Source: Glossina fuscipes (lineage: Eukaryota > Arthropoda > Insecta > Diptera > Glossinidae). Taken from it: a DNA stretch of 64,000 nt. This document shows, in pieces, positions 14,580 to 28,227 of this stretch. A program made the translations under genes and the position numbers. Position 1 is the first letter of the stretch, and each line of letters starts with the position of its first letter. The stretch spans positions 3,654,551 to 3,718,550 of the forward strand of contig NW_023998422.1 of assembly GCF_014805625.2 (NCBI RefSeq), given 5' to 3'. The notes under the pieces are model-generated. The model searched no databases and was not told the origin of the DNA. It was given only the letters and a program-made list of their open reading frames with translations.

Positions 14580-14890
14580 TTGTACCCTACACCACTCGCA
14601 CTACCGAACAAACGTTTCGTTGTACCTAGACATTTACAAACATATTTTCAATCGATCTAAGTTTGTCGGTCCGTCGGTCCATGCTCTTAGGTTCAACCAA
14701 CCGATGGCATTCTTAAGATATTTCGATGAAATTTCGTACACTGATGTGCTTTGACTGGAAGACGAGCGCTATTGAAAATGATTCAGATTGAACCACTTTT
14801 AGGACCACTTCCCGCGTAATGTCTTATTTTGAAAAGTCCTTATATGATTAATTCTAAGGCAAAATAGAGCATTTTATGGTGAGCCCACTA
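14580..14890 (-). repeat. Dispersed repeat family A copy
   Basis: The - strand reads TTTTCAAAATAAGACATTAC, GTTCAATCTGAATCATTTTC, AATAGCGCTCGTC, GACCGACAAACTTAGATCGA and ends GTGGTGTAGGGTACA. Confidence 0.65.
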
Positions 14891-15809
14891 TAATTTTGTT
14901 CTCTTCTGTTCGGAAATGATTTATTTTAATTTAATGAAAATATTTTGAAAGTTAAAAAAAATTCAAATCTAAAATATATACAAAAGGAAAATAAATAAAT
15001 AAACGGTGCGCCAGACATTTTTAAAATATTTCAAAAATTAAATTTTTTTCCTTTCTATTGCTTTCAATTAATTTTCTTTGTAAACTCATTTATTTTATTT
15101 CTTTCTTATTTTTGTTGTTATTGTTTTGATTTATAACACTTGTTACGTACAGCTTTGTGCTTAGCGATATTGCCAAAAGTAAGTGTGTTTGGTTTCGTAT
15201 GCATATACTTGTAGACTGTGCTGCACATATGTGCACATGACATTATTTAATCCCTAACAAATCGGCCTAGTTTAGGTTACGTTTATTTAGTTGTTTGCTT
15301 AAAAGCACAACGTTTGCTGACATCATTTCGTTGTACGAAAACAATTTTGGCATCATGTGTGCACAACAATTGTTGCGGTTTGTTAGCTTTTTGGGATATT
15401 GCATGCAACATCTAACGAATCTAACGATCAATATATGCATGTTTGTGTTCATAAGTGCAATTAAATATTATGAGGTTTTGTGTTGCTTTGACTGTTTTCA
15501 TATTGATTTAAGGTTTCGAGTGTTCTGTACATTTTGGCATTTATGCCGTTGAATAATTTCAAAATTTTAATAATTTTTTAATTAACTAAAATTATTATCG
15601 AAACCATCGAGCAAGAACTTATTTGTCAAATATTTAAAGAGAAGAAGTTAAACGAATAAGATTATCAATCTTATCGCAAAAGGAAAGGAATTTGTCTGCA
15701 TTTTGATCGCAGAAGGCGGGGGATCGAAGCTCTAACACAATGGGCGCTAAACTTTCTTTTAAAGTTTAAAAATATTTATTTCAAATACTGTTAACACAAA
15801 TGAAAGCAT

Positions 15810-16135
15810 TATAGTGGGCCACGGGTTACCACTTGACTCTAAAATACATTTTTTTCAAAGTAAGGCGTTATAGGCAAAGAACTTATCCGATTCGAATGAC
15901 TTTTAACAGAGTTGGCGCTTGGGCCAAAACATGTCAGTTTTTCAAATTTTATGAAAATATATCAAAAATTGCGACCTGTAGGTTGGAAAAAAGTAGACGG
16001 ACAGAGGGACAGACAAGTTTAAAATACAAAATTGAGTCTATCTCTCTCTCCCTTCTGTGCGTTGTATACGTCCGCCTAAACTTAATATACTCTTGTGCTT
16101 ACGTAACATACCCACCCATGTGTAAGGTATAATGA
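15810..16135 (+). repeat. Dispersed repeat family A copy
   Basis: TATAGTGGGCCACGGGTTAC, GCTTGGGCCAAAACATG, GACGGACAGAGGGACAGACA, AGTCTATCTC and CTTAATATACTCTTGTG are in family order. Confidence 0.62.
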
Positions 16136-17489
16136 AATTTTCTTTTGAAAATGATTGAGGAAACGTTTAAAAAAAATACAAGTGATTAAAAATTAAATAT
16201 GTTTGAAGCAAAGTTGAGTTTTAAGACTTCAAAGACTTAGTTTCATATTAATTTGCACTATTCGTGACAGTTTCCTGCTGGTTTTTCCGTGAATCCTCTC
16301 AAATTCTCATCCAACCGAAATAGCTTCAAAACATTTTAAAATTGCTTGGAAAAATATTCAATTTAAAGGCAAACAATTATTTATAGTTGGGTTAGCAACA
16401 CTCTAAGCATTAATATAATCCTCGACTTCGTAGCAGTAGTTCTTTTCTTCTCCCCACTTAGATGGCTCAGTCTTACTTATCATAAGTGGTTGTAGTAGAG
16501 AAGATCGGCAATGCGGCTCAAACGTAGCCCATTAAATCCATATGACAAATAGCTCTTTTGGATCCACTTGCTTCATAAAGTAATGAAAATAATAGCTTAT
16601 TACCTTTAAAGACTTGAAGACGGTTTATATGGCATGTTCATGAAATGGATGCATTCTATCCAGACTTTGAAGATCTGAAGTTTTCTAAATGGAAAAATTT
16701 GTATATATTTGGTGTTTTCAAAACAATTCGTTATATGTGGCGAGATCGTAAAAGTTTCACTGGCGTAAAGAATACTTGCATAGTTTCTCTTTATAAGAGA
16801 ACCTGGCATAACGTTCGCATGGTATTAACTTATAAAGTATTTGGCACCTTTTTGGAAAAAGATATCTAATAACATTTACATGGCCAAGTTAAATCCATGA
16901 AACTAGTCGGTTCAACGAGATGATGCAGCGCAATCTGAACTGTGTCTCTCTAAGCACAAATTAAAAAAAAAAATGGTTTTACGACCAACGATTACGTTCA
17001 CATCCACACATTGACCTCTCTTTAAGTAAAGCTAGGTACGCGCTAGGCTTCATTTAGAGGTGGTCGCAAGAGCCTAAGGAACCTTTGTAGTGACACCACT
17101 CAAAATTAAATGTTCTTTGGTTTAGTGGATTATTTTAAAGTCTTTATTTGTTACTTTTGTTTAAAATACTTGCTTATATTATGACCTATCTAATGTATGG
17201 TCAGTATCTTATATAGGAAATAACTTAATGCTAACTTAAGCAATTAATATAACTAAAGTAGGTTATCGCTTAGAATAATAACGTAAGCATATAGTATAAA
17301 AATGGGTTATAACTAGAATTACAGCTTAAGCAAATAATATTATATTAATAGATTATTACTAGAATTACACTATCTTAACTAGGTTAGGTGTAAAAAGTAA
17401 ACTTCGCAATAACTTGTAAATTACGGTAGAGTGCGACAAATCGATAATACTACACCTTACACTATAAAAACGCTACATGTCTTCTTAGA

Positions 17490-17700
17490 CCAATATTTGT
17501 GTATGCCTCTGTTGTGCAGTCCCCTTCCTATAGGTGTTATGTCGATTCAATTGAATCCGTTCCAAAGCAATTGCTTCTGATTGTCCTTAAGAATTTGGGT
17601 TGCGACCCGCTTGTCTTTCTGCATCTTTATGAAAATAGGCTGCTTCTGCTATCCTTACGGCACTTGAGAAATATAAATTTATTATTAGGTAAATAATGGT
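17490..17700 (+). pseudogene. Non-LTR (LINE) reverse transcriptase relic
   Basis: The frame YASVVQSPSYRCYVDSIESV, PKQLLLIVLKNLG and YENRLLLLSLRHL matches the conserved block after the RT domain of Jockey/I/R1-type LINEs (EYaSvvWsP...ID.iEsvQK.FL...LG...YE.Rl.lL.L). No further LINE sequence was recognised around it. Confidence 0.6.
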
Positions 17701-18051
17701 ACTATCGCTTCGCCCCTACTTGGTGATAGAAGCTTTAATATCTCTTAACGCCTCTCTAGGCACTTTATTTTCATTAAACTTAGTTTATGTAAATGTGTTT
17801 GTGAGCTGGTTAAACCGGCGAACAATTATGCTTAATACGCGCGATTTGTCTATGTCGTATTGAAACTAACTTGCAATCTTAACATTTCTCTATGATTCGA
17901 AAACTAACTGGTGTTGTCAACTATAATCGGTTGCAGCTTTGCAACTTATATCCGGGCTGGTTGTGGGTGTGCCTTTCTGCTAGCTGTGTACATATAGCTT
18001 TATCCATGAATTTTAATTTAATTATTTATTTGGTTCAGCGCAAAAGCCTTA

Positions 18052-18084
18052 ATTCGGTCTATTCGGTCTAGATTCGGTCTAGAT
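18052..18084. repeat. Short tandem repeat ATTCGGTCT(AG)
   Basis: Three copies of ATTCGGTCT in a row, the last two followed by AG. Confidence 0.8.
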
Positions 18085-19989
18085 CTATACATTCGTGGGT
18101 ACGCAATGGTGCACATTGTGTGTTGAATTAAAAACTGACGCATGACAAAGCTATGCGCGATAGTTTTCCCATATTCTCACGTAATCATATTTGAATCAAC
18201 TCAGATGACAATGTTTTATGACCGGATTGTTAGGTCAATTCATTAGCGTGGTTGAATTATGAGTACATTACATAACGTCCAAAGCGAATGAATAGTCACG
18301 GAGGCAGTTACATCCGCTACCATGGTCACGGGCGTTAGTTATTTGAGATGTGCTTACGATAATTTGTATTGGTTCTTATCTCGAAAAAAAAAACATACAG
18401 ACGACTGTGGTAAGCATTACACGCGCTTAATGGTGCCTTTGAATGTTGAAAATAAGAAGAAACGAAGGCATTTGGCATCGCCTCGTAAGCTTAATGCACC
18501 GATTCATATATCTGTGACGGTGTTAAGAAAAGCCAAAGTGAAAGCTTAAAATGCTTCCTTACGCACCCTATTCCCTAAAATATTCTCTCTTTCCAAACTT
18601 TCAAAAAACAAACATACCTTGCCAACAAAAAGGAAGTTGGAAGTTTGCGTTCGATGGTTACTTTGAGGAGCTTGTAAATGTTCTCTGCAAACGTGCTGTG
18701 TCAACAACGCTGGAAAAATGTAGTGCGTTAAGAGGAAACGATGTATGTTTTCTTTACCAATTTGGCTACTTTTAGCACCAATCTCGTAATAACTTATGAG
18801 TAGACAACTGCCACTTTACACATATGGCAATATGGCGACATACGTTCACACTTCGATACCACACTCTCTTTTTCTGCCGTAGTATTTGAATATCAGTACA
18901 ATTGCTTTAAATCATCTCCCTGAAATCGCCGGAAGAAGCTTCACGAAATTTTTAAAATATTGTCACCGATTATTTATAACTTATATCAGATATCGATATA
19001 AAATCTTAGCTGAAATATTTATTAAATTCATGTAGAACTTCTAACGACCCTCTACGAGCAATAAAATGACTTACGATTTTTCACCGCTATTCAGTCGAAT
19101 ATGTCAGGTTTATGAATCAGACCCGAATAGAGAAACAATTTAGACATTCCTTCTGGTTCGTTATTCCCTCGAAGCTGTATCTAAAAGAACAAATATTAAT
19201 TCAGTTGTTTTCTTATCATTTTTATGCTTGAAAATCAATTTCTCAGGTCAATCACAACTATCTAAATACTTGTGAGGTCACAAGATTTTTGCATTTTAAA
19301 TTTCTTCTTATAATAGTTTTCGTCTTAAATTCGAAATCAGTTCAAAATATCGGTCGCAATATCCTAAATACCATATATAACAAAAGCCGAGTATCTAGTT
19401 TGTGCGTTAGCCTACAAAGCGGTTAAATACCATTTCGCACAAACATTCGATTTGAAATATAGACGATGTATACGATGTGATAAGCAATTGCTAATAGAAA
19501 AGTAGAATATTCGTTCTCTCTCTCCCTCTCTCTCTCTCTTGAGTCTTAAACTAGTTGACTTTGGGGAAAATTTTATTACCATATTCTCTTCTAGTGAACG
19601 CAAAACACGAAATGATGAATAAGAAGAATAAGAAAAAATTTAATAAATATAATCAGAAAATATATAAAAATCGACATATCTACCAAGAAGAAGGTGTGAA
19701 GTACAACAAGTATTAAAATGAGAAGAGTGAAAAATGAAGCAGAGACACTTTTCTTTTCTGAGAAGACTTTTTTATTGAAATAATTCAAACTTCTACGTAC
19801 TACTCAGGCATTAGGTGTTTGCAAAAATTTTGATCAGTAGAAAAATGATAAAGAAACGAGAAATACCGCTATACATGAGGAATATATTCGATCATTTTGA
19901 CCTTTCTCCATCTAAAATAACCATTTTCCACTTAGCATTATTGAGTTGTTGAGTGCATACAGACGTTAGCCGTGGAAAGCTCAAAATTG

Positions 19990-20295
19990 CATTTTCGACA
20001 TTCATTAGTTTTGTTGTTTGACATGAAGAAATCTTCTGGGGAAGTCCATCAAACCCTTTTAGACATTTATGGTGCCGCTGTCCGATTAAATCCCTACGCT
20101 CGGCCACACGTTGCAAGAGTTGTGAGGTAAACACTGTTGCAGCTCGAATGGGAAGATATAGCGACTTCTGGCGCACGGTTTTGGAATGGTGAAGAAGTAG
20201 GAAAATGGATTGATGATTGGAACATCGTCCTTTTCATACGGTTGCCAGAAAGACGGGATAAAGTTGTAGTAAATGATGAAAAATATTTTGATTAA
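19990..20295 (+). pseudogene. Mariner transposase relic, internally deleted
   Basis: One frame reads HSLVLLFDMKKSSGEVHQTL (N-terminal DNA-binding helix), then jumps to YARPHVARVVR, stop, TLLQLEWEDIA and LPERRDKVVVNDEKYFD, ending in TAA. These match mariner N-terminus, NARPHVA block and the C-terminal LPxRW.KVV...G.YF block. The middle, including the first catalytic Asp, is missing. Dead. Confidence 0.72.
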
Positions 20296-21639
20296 AATAT
20301 TTTGCACCGAACTTTTCTCAATGAATATTTTTTGCAAGTGAAAAAGTGATCAATATAAATGCAAGCACCTAAAAGACAAAACTTTGCCAGACCAGCAGTA
20401 CGCACGGTTTAATATATCTCGTAAGTATAGTAAATGCTGTAAGTTTTTTAAAAGTTTCATTAAATTTACATATTTAAACTGCCTTCACGATGCGTTCTTC
20501 AGCATGGTTTACTCTCACTTTAGATGGATGTTGCAGAAATTGTTTTTTATTTTTTTATTTTTTTATTTATTTATTTTTTTTTTAAGAAGAAAACTTTTTG
20601 CATTGTTGGTAGTAATTCAACCGGAGCTTTGTAAAGGGTAAATAGAAAATGTTTTAAAGTTTTAAGTTAAAAAAGAAATTCTTTATGAAAACGTTCTTAT
20701 CCTATAAACGCTCGATAATTATTCAAACAAAAACTGTATTGAAGGTTCTCTTAGCCTAAGGAAAGGAATCTAAAGAGTACAGGCATGTTTACTAAAACGT
20801 AATCATAGATTTTAATCATAGATTTGAAGTTTGATTACAGTTTACGTACAGAAGATATGTAAATACAAAAAATATTCAAACGGAAGAAGAAGAAGAAACG
20901 ATTAAACGATACTTGTCTAATGGAGAGTCATGGATAGTCATTATGTGCTCAAAGAGTTTTGGGTTAATTACGAGTGCCCTAGTGAACTGAATGATTTTCA
21001 TTTTGAACTTTTAAATGGTCCTAATAACTGTACAAATGGAAATCACTAACCAATGTTTAGTGCAAGTTGTGTGTTGTTGATAAAAAGAAAAATTGTTTGT
21101 AAAATATGTTAGTCTTTTTTTTAAAGATTATTTCAGTTTTTCAGCCATTAAAGATTTGTTTTCAAGTAAAAACAAAAGAAGAAATTTTTTTCTTCGCTTA
21201 AGCTATTTATGCAAAATATATCCGAAAGCACTCACAATAGCTACGACCAGAGAAAACTCTACCGCACTTGTGATTTACTCTCGCGACTCTTATTTACTCG
21301 TCTAGTCAGAGGGAGCAGACCTTTTCATCAAATTAAGCCCCGAAATGTGACGATTCCCGTAACTGATGTCTTTTCTTTTCATTCAGAAATCAATTTCTTG
21401 CCCACTTTGCCGGTGTAATATGCATCCCAACTGAGTAGTTGAAGTCATATCCTGGTAAAACGAAGCCATGTACGGATGGTATGTAGAGATGGTCACACTT
21501 CAATGTGTATATATATATCATTTGTATTTTATATGTATATAGGCTAATAATTTTTTTTCTTAAATCTTTACATGACTTGTAGTACAAGGGTACATTAGGT
21601 AAGCAACACTCAGTAGGAATTGAGACAGACGCACCTTTT

Positions 21640-21870
21640 ATACTATCCGCCGATTCAGAATCATTTTTTGAATAGCTATAAACATGTCTCTTCGTGTATC
21701 GGTTTTTTGGTTCTTTAATGAAAGTTGGTACAACGGACGAATGCTATTGAAAATGGTTGTTGGATCAGACAACTTTTTCGACCTCTTCCCATATAACTCG
21801 AAAAGTCGTTGTATGAATAATTGTAGGATGGTGTACGGTATATCATGTTAGTCCACGGCCAACTATAGTC
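21640..21870 (-). repeat. Dispersed repeat family A copy
   Basis: The - strand reads GACTATAGTTGGCCGTGG, CATACAACGACTTTTCGAG, CATTTTCAATAGCATTCGTC and GATTCTGAATCGG, matching the family. Confidence 0.62.
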
Positions 21871-23370
21871 TTTTTACTTGTTTTACGTACATTATTTTAT
21901 TTATAAATATTTACATATCTGTACGCACGAAGTCTGTGAGAAATCATGCAAAATGTAGCTTACACTAAATGCTTCCATTTTGCTATAGATATTATAAAAT
22001 ATTCAAAGTTTTCAGAAAGTGAGAAAAAAAAAAACAAATTTTATATCCATGCTTGCCGCTCTTGCTGCCAAAAAAGTGAATGCAGAAAATATGCAAATAC
22101 ATCAATTTGTTGGAAGAAAATACATATAAAAAATGTTTATCATAGGGAAAATCAAAACGGATTTTAGTAATCATGCCAACGATGTAAATAAATAATTAAG
22201 AAAAAAAAAAGAAGATAAGAGAAGAGAAGAGAAGAAAAAATTCCACTTTTTCTTTTACAAAAGTTGGGCGAGCAAAAAGACTCCGCAAAAGTTTATATAC
22301 CAAGTTATAAGTTTATTATTATTTTATAATTGAAAAATTCACAAACACGAGAAAAAGATTAAAATAAGAAAATATTAAAGCGACATGGTTTGCTGAATGC
22401 ACGTTTCAATTGGTAAACAATTGAATTCATTATAGACTTTGACACTCACTACGCTTTGCTGGGGAAATTATTCACCAAATGTTCGCACAGTGTATTTTGT
22501 TAGAATTCGTAAGGATTTTGATTTCTTTGTGAAGGTTAATTGCCAATCGTACTGCTGGGAAAAGCGAGACCAGGCTAGTGAATTCCATTTTCGCTTGCAA
22601 AACCATTTTTTTTTTTTTTTCGATCTAACATTACTTGCACTCGTTGCGACTTTATCGTCTACTCTGCTTTGGCTTGAAAACTGCTACGACATTCTACATC
22701 ACACTGTTAATGGAATTCAATTTATAAAATCTTTTTTAAACATCAACTAGTTGCTGGTACTGTGTTTGATACTTTTATTGTTGTCGATTAATTGCAATTC
22801 TCGAGACTTTCAAAGAACATTTTTCGAATTATTGAAATACGCTCGCGGGGACTTTTAATAATTATAGCAAGACATCAGCTTGCAAAAAAAAAATGTCTTC
22901 GCCTATTTCACAGTAGGGAGTTTTTTTCCAAAAAAATTCCATTAAAGACACAGAAGCAAGCAAAGCTACAGCTGTCTTTGGCTTTCGACCAAAACATTAC
23001 GTATTATATACTGTCTTTGTTATATAATATATCAAGCTTTAGGTCTTACATATGTTCGCACAAAATTTTCATTTGCCATGTCGAACATACCATTGGATAT
23101 GCGTAGCCTACAAAGCATATGATGTCGTATGCAGATAATAATCTAAATATTATACAGACTATCTTAAGAATAGGTTCACACTGACAGTGACAATGATTTT
23201 TATCTAAAGTCAAGGAGAAAATCACGCAGAAAATCACGAGAACCCATGTTCCCGTTTTTATTGGTAATACGCTTATATAAATGAACTAAACGTAGGGTAA
23301 AAATTGACTGTTCATTAAAAGTTCCATTTTTTTTTTTCACTATTGAGTAACTGTTTATTTACAGACAAAT

Positions 23371-23528
23371 CCGTGTAAGCGTCCGAGTAGGTAATGGATC
23401 TCGATTAACAACTCAATGGTTGTGGGTCCAAACCTTAAATGCGGTGGATGTTACAATAAAGCCGATAGTCTTAGATGTGGTAGTACTTTAAGACTTGAGT
23501 GTTACGATTTCTCTCTCTGGGTAAATTG
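23371..23528 (+). mobile_element. tRNA-derived SINE, copy 1
   Basis: Shares about 150 bp with the copies at 46884 and 55575. The head has a CCGAGTAGG box-A-like motif as in tRNA-Leu/Ser genes. The B box has decayed (GGTCCAAACCT). Body: GCCGATAGTCTTAGATG; tail: CTCTGGGTAAATT. Confidence 0.75.
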
Positions 23529-23564
23529 TGTAAAATAATAACATTTATAGGTAAAAGGAGAAAG

Positions 23565-24295
23565 AATGCTATAGTCGGGCAAGGCCGACTTTTAGATCCC
23601 CTATACCACTTTGATTAACCAAGAATTATATATTATTTTTATGGAAATCAATAATTTTCATAGAAGCCTTCAATTGGAGAATACTTAAGTACGTACTCTA
23701 GTGGCCTACGTCTAGAAACCTTAATTTACTTGTGAACGCTCTTATTATTTTCCAATTGCTACCGTCATAGCAGGCGACAAATTAGCTTTTGTCGCCATAG
23801 AAAGGCTTGTTTCATGAGACCATTCATATATGGTGCGGTCCAAAAACTAGACCTATGTGATCCAAATTCACCATGGTTGATTTGCCAAGTACAAATTTTC
23901 ATCAACTTAAGTTATTAGAGTTAGACTTTCTTCGTTTAGGCTTCTTTTTCATTGGAATCCTTATAAAGGCTGAGATCTAGATATTAGACCTACGTGATCC
24001 AAGTTCGGTAAGGTTCATTTTTATATGAAATTATTATTACGAAATTATGCAATTTACTGTCCTCTCGATTCAAAGTTTGTTCATCAATTTAGAGGGCGGA
24101 AATACAATTACTAAGCGATATTTGTCGTGAAATTCTAAAAGTTACAATATGTGAAGAGTGTTCGAAGAAGTGACCTAATTTGAACCATTTCCGCTCGTTT
24201 GTGCGTTCGTCCTTGGCCAAGACACGCCAATGTATCAAATTTCATCAAAATATCTCGAAAATTGCGGCCTATTGGTTGAACACGAGTCTCAAGCC
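23565..24295 (+). repeat. Dispersed repeat family A, long copy
   Basis: Begins GCTATAGTCGGGCAAGGCCG and CCCCTATACCACTTTG. It carries CTTTTGTCGCCATAGAAAGG, ACCTATGTGATCCAAATTC (a related block recurs at 23988), TTTGAACCATTTCCGC and GTCCTTGGCCAAGACACGCC. This copy shows the complete 5' end best. Confidence 0.7.
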
Positions 24296-27200
24296 CAAGT
24301 TGAAAGCTTTAAATGCACTTTATTCATTACACTTTCTCAGCTGATGAAGGATGTGGAGAGTACTCAGACTCCGTATGGCATTTTTATCTTAATTCTAGAA
24401 AGAAAGTTACCTGCACACCGACCTATTACTCGAGTATGCTTAAATGCCGAGTTCAGTCAGTATATACTTGAGGATACATCTATAAACTATTCAACTCAAA
24501 GCGAACGCAATTTTATTAACTGTTTTAGATACCAGTTGCAGTGGAAAAGCTTACCGTTTATTTCATCATTCAGAAGAAAACATGCTCACTGTTCGAGTCT
24601 TTTCAAGGTCTTTTCTTCTTCACCAGCCATTTTTCACTTTCTACTAATTATTTGTGTGCACTTGATAAATGGTAATAATATTTATTTTTGCTTACCGTGT
24701 GGTAACTTTCCCATCTCTATAGCTACCCCTCAGTACTAGGACATAAATTTGATTTACTGAAAGTAGAGCAAATTTAAATATTACCGTATATTACGGAAGA
24801 AAGCGAAAGTTGACTATCGATAATCTTTTTTCAATTTGTGTCAATATTATTTTTACTGTTTTCATTGTTTCAATAATGTTGGTTACGCTCCTTTAGCTTT
24901 CGTTTATTCAAACACTTGCAAAGTGAAGCGTATCCTCTTCTCTAGATGATTACTTTGTTAAATATTTAAATTCATTATCAACGATTTTCTTTTTTTTGTT
25001 ATTTTTTTTTTTTATTATTGAGCTGTTAGCGAAGATAAATATTAAGCAAACACTCAATTACAGTGTATAACTATAGAATTCCACTTTGGTTCATTTAGAC
25101 GACGTGCAGTCGAATGTGTGGTTATGATATAAACACATAATCTCCTCTTTGAATGCATACATACATACACATATATACATATATATATATATGTACTTAT
25201 ATATAGATATTTTTTTCATTCTGTCTGTGTTGCATTTCCTCAGACTATGTGAATGTATGAGAATATCTGTTGACTTTTCGTAGGGTTTGTTAGCTTGTGC
25301 TTAGAAAATTAAAATGTTTGTCTTGTCTCTAGTGTTAGAAACATTAAAATCTAGATTTTATTGCTTCATTTTTCTTTTTTCACATGATTCTATGAACCCC
25401 TGCCCTGCCCTGCTGTGCTCAGCCCCAGCAAAACGAATCTCTTGACAATCGTAACGTTGCTAATGAGGCAGATTTTCATAAGCTGCTCTATTTAACGGAG
25501 GATATCGTGTTATTGTGCATGAAGATTTTCACAGATTTGCCGTTCAATGTGGAACGCAAATGAAAAACTTTTAATATACACACATATGTGAAATGAAAAG
25601 ATATGCGACAAAAAGTGGAAATGAAAGGAAATAAAATGAAAGAAAATATGAGAAAAAGTTTTAAAGGAAAATACTTTTTCAAACATATTTATGTATTATA
25701 ATAAAGGTTCCAAAAATAATCTCTGCTAGGATTTTGTATGCCCAGTAAAGATTTTTATTATTGATCTCGATTAATTATTCAGTTCACTTACGCAGCGTTT
25801 GCTTGAAGGAAAGCAGCGACGTTTGCCGTTGCGTGTATGTGAACACCTCGTTTGAGTAACTTTTTCTTTCACAAACTTACAAACATTTCAGAGCTTAAGC
25901 TTAGAATCGCAAATTCTACTTGCTTTTGCTGCTGATATCTGAGTGAAGATTAAGAATTTCGCCTATGTTCTTTACAAAAGTCGAAAGCATATAGCATGCC
26001 TACGATAATAAAGAGGTGGAGTAAGCAGTGTATTGCAAAACACTCGCAACTCATAATAAATAACATTCCCTTAAAACGACATAAACAGCCTTAACATTTT
26101 CGTAATTAATTTTCGTGCATGTCGTTGACGCATGCTTACGATACTTTGATATACACAATGCATGTAGGTACGTGGACACTGTTCAGGAAATTAGATTCGC
26201 ACTAAAATTATATATCTACTCCTTAGATAATGTTAGGCGAAGAACACGCGAATTGAGGTCATATCAAAAGAACTCGGAGATTGGTTAGTATAACTAAGAT
26301 CTTTTATTGAACGATGAAGAAATAGAAAATAGATTAGTTTGAAAAAATCCCGCAGAATTTGTACAGAATAGATAGAAATTTTAAGGGAATTCTGAAGAAA
26401 TAAGTTAAACAGTCAATCGCTCAGAGTAAGCGGAAATACTGCTGAGGTGAATGTTAAGCGAAACTTATTCTTCATATTCGTGGCCATCGTAAAAGTTTAA
26501 TCCAAAAGCTAATAGTACAGGATTTGTCTCTCATTCGTTTAACGCACTTCGCGTTGTGTTATCCTTTAGTGTTTAATGAAGTTTCAGTGACGCTTTTTAA
26601 GCCGAATTTCTGAAAGTTTTCATTGGTTACAGACAGATGACGAAAAAACCCTGCAGACTAATTTATGGATTCATACGATCTGTTTCTATCTCTTTCTTTC
26701 TCTACCTCGGTCTCTACCTCTCCCTTTGAAGCTTTCAAGCCTTACAGCGACGATAACGCTGCTCTTGTTGTAGTTTTTTTGGTATCCTAATAGAGAATCT
26801 ATATGTTTTGAAAAAAGTTCTTAGAACCCGTCCATAGAGACCGTCTCGGCATAAGCACATTAACTGTTCATCTGTGATTTTAATGAAGACTTCAACGTTA
26901 TAAATGCCTTAGTCAATATTATCCATTCCGTAACTTACTGTGAATTTTTTCCCACCACCTTTAATGTTTTCGACTGGTATTTCCTATAATGCGTTCTGCT
27001 CTTTGCTTTCCAACTGAGAAGTTCGTAACTGCTGTGTGATTTTAACCATCGATTTTATTTCCATTGTTTGCAAATTATGAACTCTAAAAACTCGGATAAG
27101 ATTAATGTGCTCGTTATTTATTTACCGAAGTGAAGATGGTCCAATAAAAATGTTCTAAGGTACGCAAAGTAAAAAAAAATTAACGAAAACAACAAGTATT

Positions 27201-28128
27201 AAAACTAAAAAATATTAGGAAGCAAGCAAACAAACTAAGCCTTTCATTACGATCAGAATAACACCAAAAAAACTAAGTTATCATTACTAACTCTTAATCA
27301 CAATTACAGTACAAACACTGACAACAAACAAAATTCGGAGCCGATGTAGACTCTATATTCTTTTTTTAATATGTCTTCTCTAACATAAGTTTTCTTTATA
27401 CTCTATTAGCTAACGTAAATACCAAAAACATAGCATACAACTAAGCGCAAGATATTAAAAATTCTTTGCAATTGTATAAATTTTTCTTTGTCCTATAACT
27501 ATAGAAATTAGCGAAAAAAAAGTTTTTATCACTTGCTATCGAAAAAAATTTAGACATTTGTGAAACGTTTTTTAGCGATTTTCTTTTTAAATTGTTACCA
27601 TCGCTTTTAGGCTTTTGGTTTTTACATTTAAATAAACCAGTTAAAGACTAGTTCAAGATTTCATTTTCCAATTTTGGGAGCTTTGTAATTTCAGCATGTT
27701 AGAGTAATTTTGCTTTTATTGCATACCGTTAGTTGTTGTACATATGGGACGGTGTATATGAAAAAAATTAATCTACATTTGTGAGTACAATAAAAAGAAA
27801 TTCAGTGCAATTTGTTATCTACTTTTAGGGTTAATTACATCTTTCTAGAGCTGGTAGTTTCTCAGGTCGGATCTATCATTAAACCAAGTGACTTAGCAGA
27901 TCAAATAAAAAAAAAAAGAAGCTTTTTAAACTTTCAAAAGTAAATTGAACCATTGAATTAATTAAACACTGAAAAGGATAGGCAACACGTGTGTAATTAA
28001 ACCGCCAATTACATTTATTGCAATATCATGGCGTAATTACGTTTTCCCGGAAATGATTGGTTTATTGATAATTAGTACGCACTAAAATGTAGATGAACGT
28101 GTGGCACACGCACAGCACTTCGTCCTTG

Positions 28129-28135
28129 TATAAAA
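28129..28135 (+). promoter_or_regulatory. Candidate TATA box of the odorant receptor
   Basis: TATAAAA lies 93 bp upstream of the receptor ATG, a distance that suits a TATA promoter with a short 5' leader. No initiator was assigned. In A+T-rich DNA such a match can arise by chance. Confidence 0.35.
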
Positions 28136-28227
28136 ACGCGAATTCCTCAAGGTGGTTACTTAGAATATAAAGTAAATTTTAGAGCGACAAGTAGAAAGAT
28201 TTTAATAGGATCATAAAAGCGTTCAAT

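Larger units (their letters stand above)
16136..28100. other. Non-coding, apart from the relics listed
   Basis: Holds the LINE, mariner and SINE relics, two family A copies, a CT-rich tract near 19518-19540, poly(T) runs and AT microsatellite near 25160-25210. No gene is supported upstream of the odorant receptor. Confidence 0.55.

Noticed and set aside
23371..23450. Possible functional tRNA gene
   Set aside because: B box decayed and no acceptor stem; the shared body and tail show it is a SINE.
24230..24739. 169-codon open frame on +
   Set aside because: It starts inside a family A repeat and runs into AT-rich sequence. No domain or splice signal was seen; chance frame.
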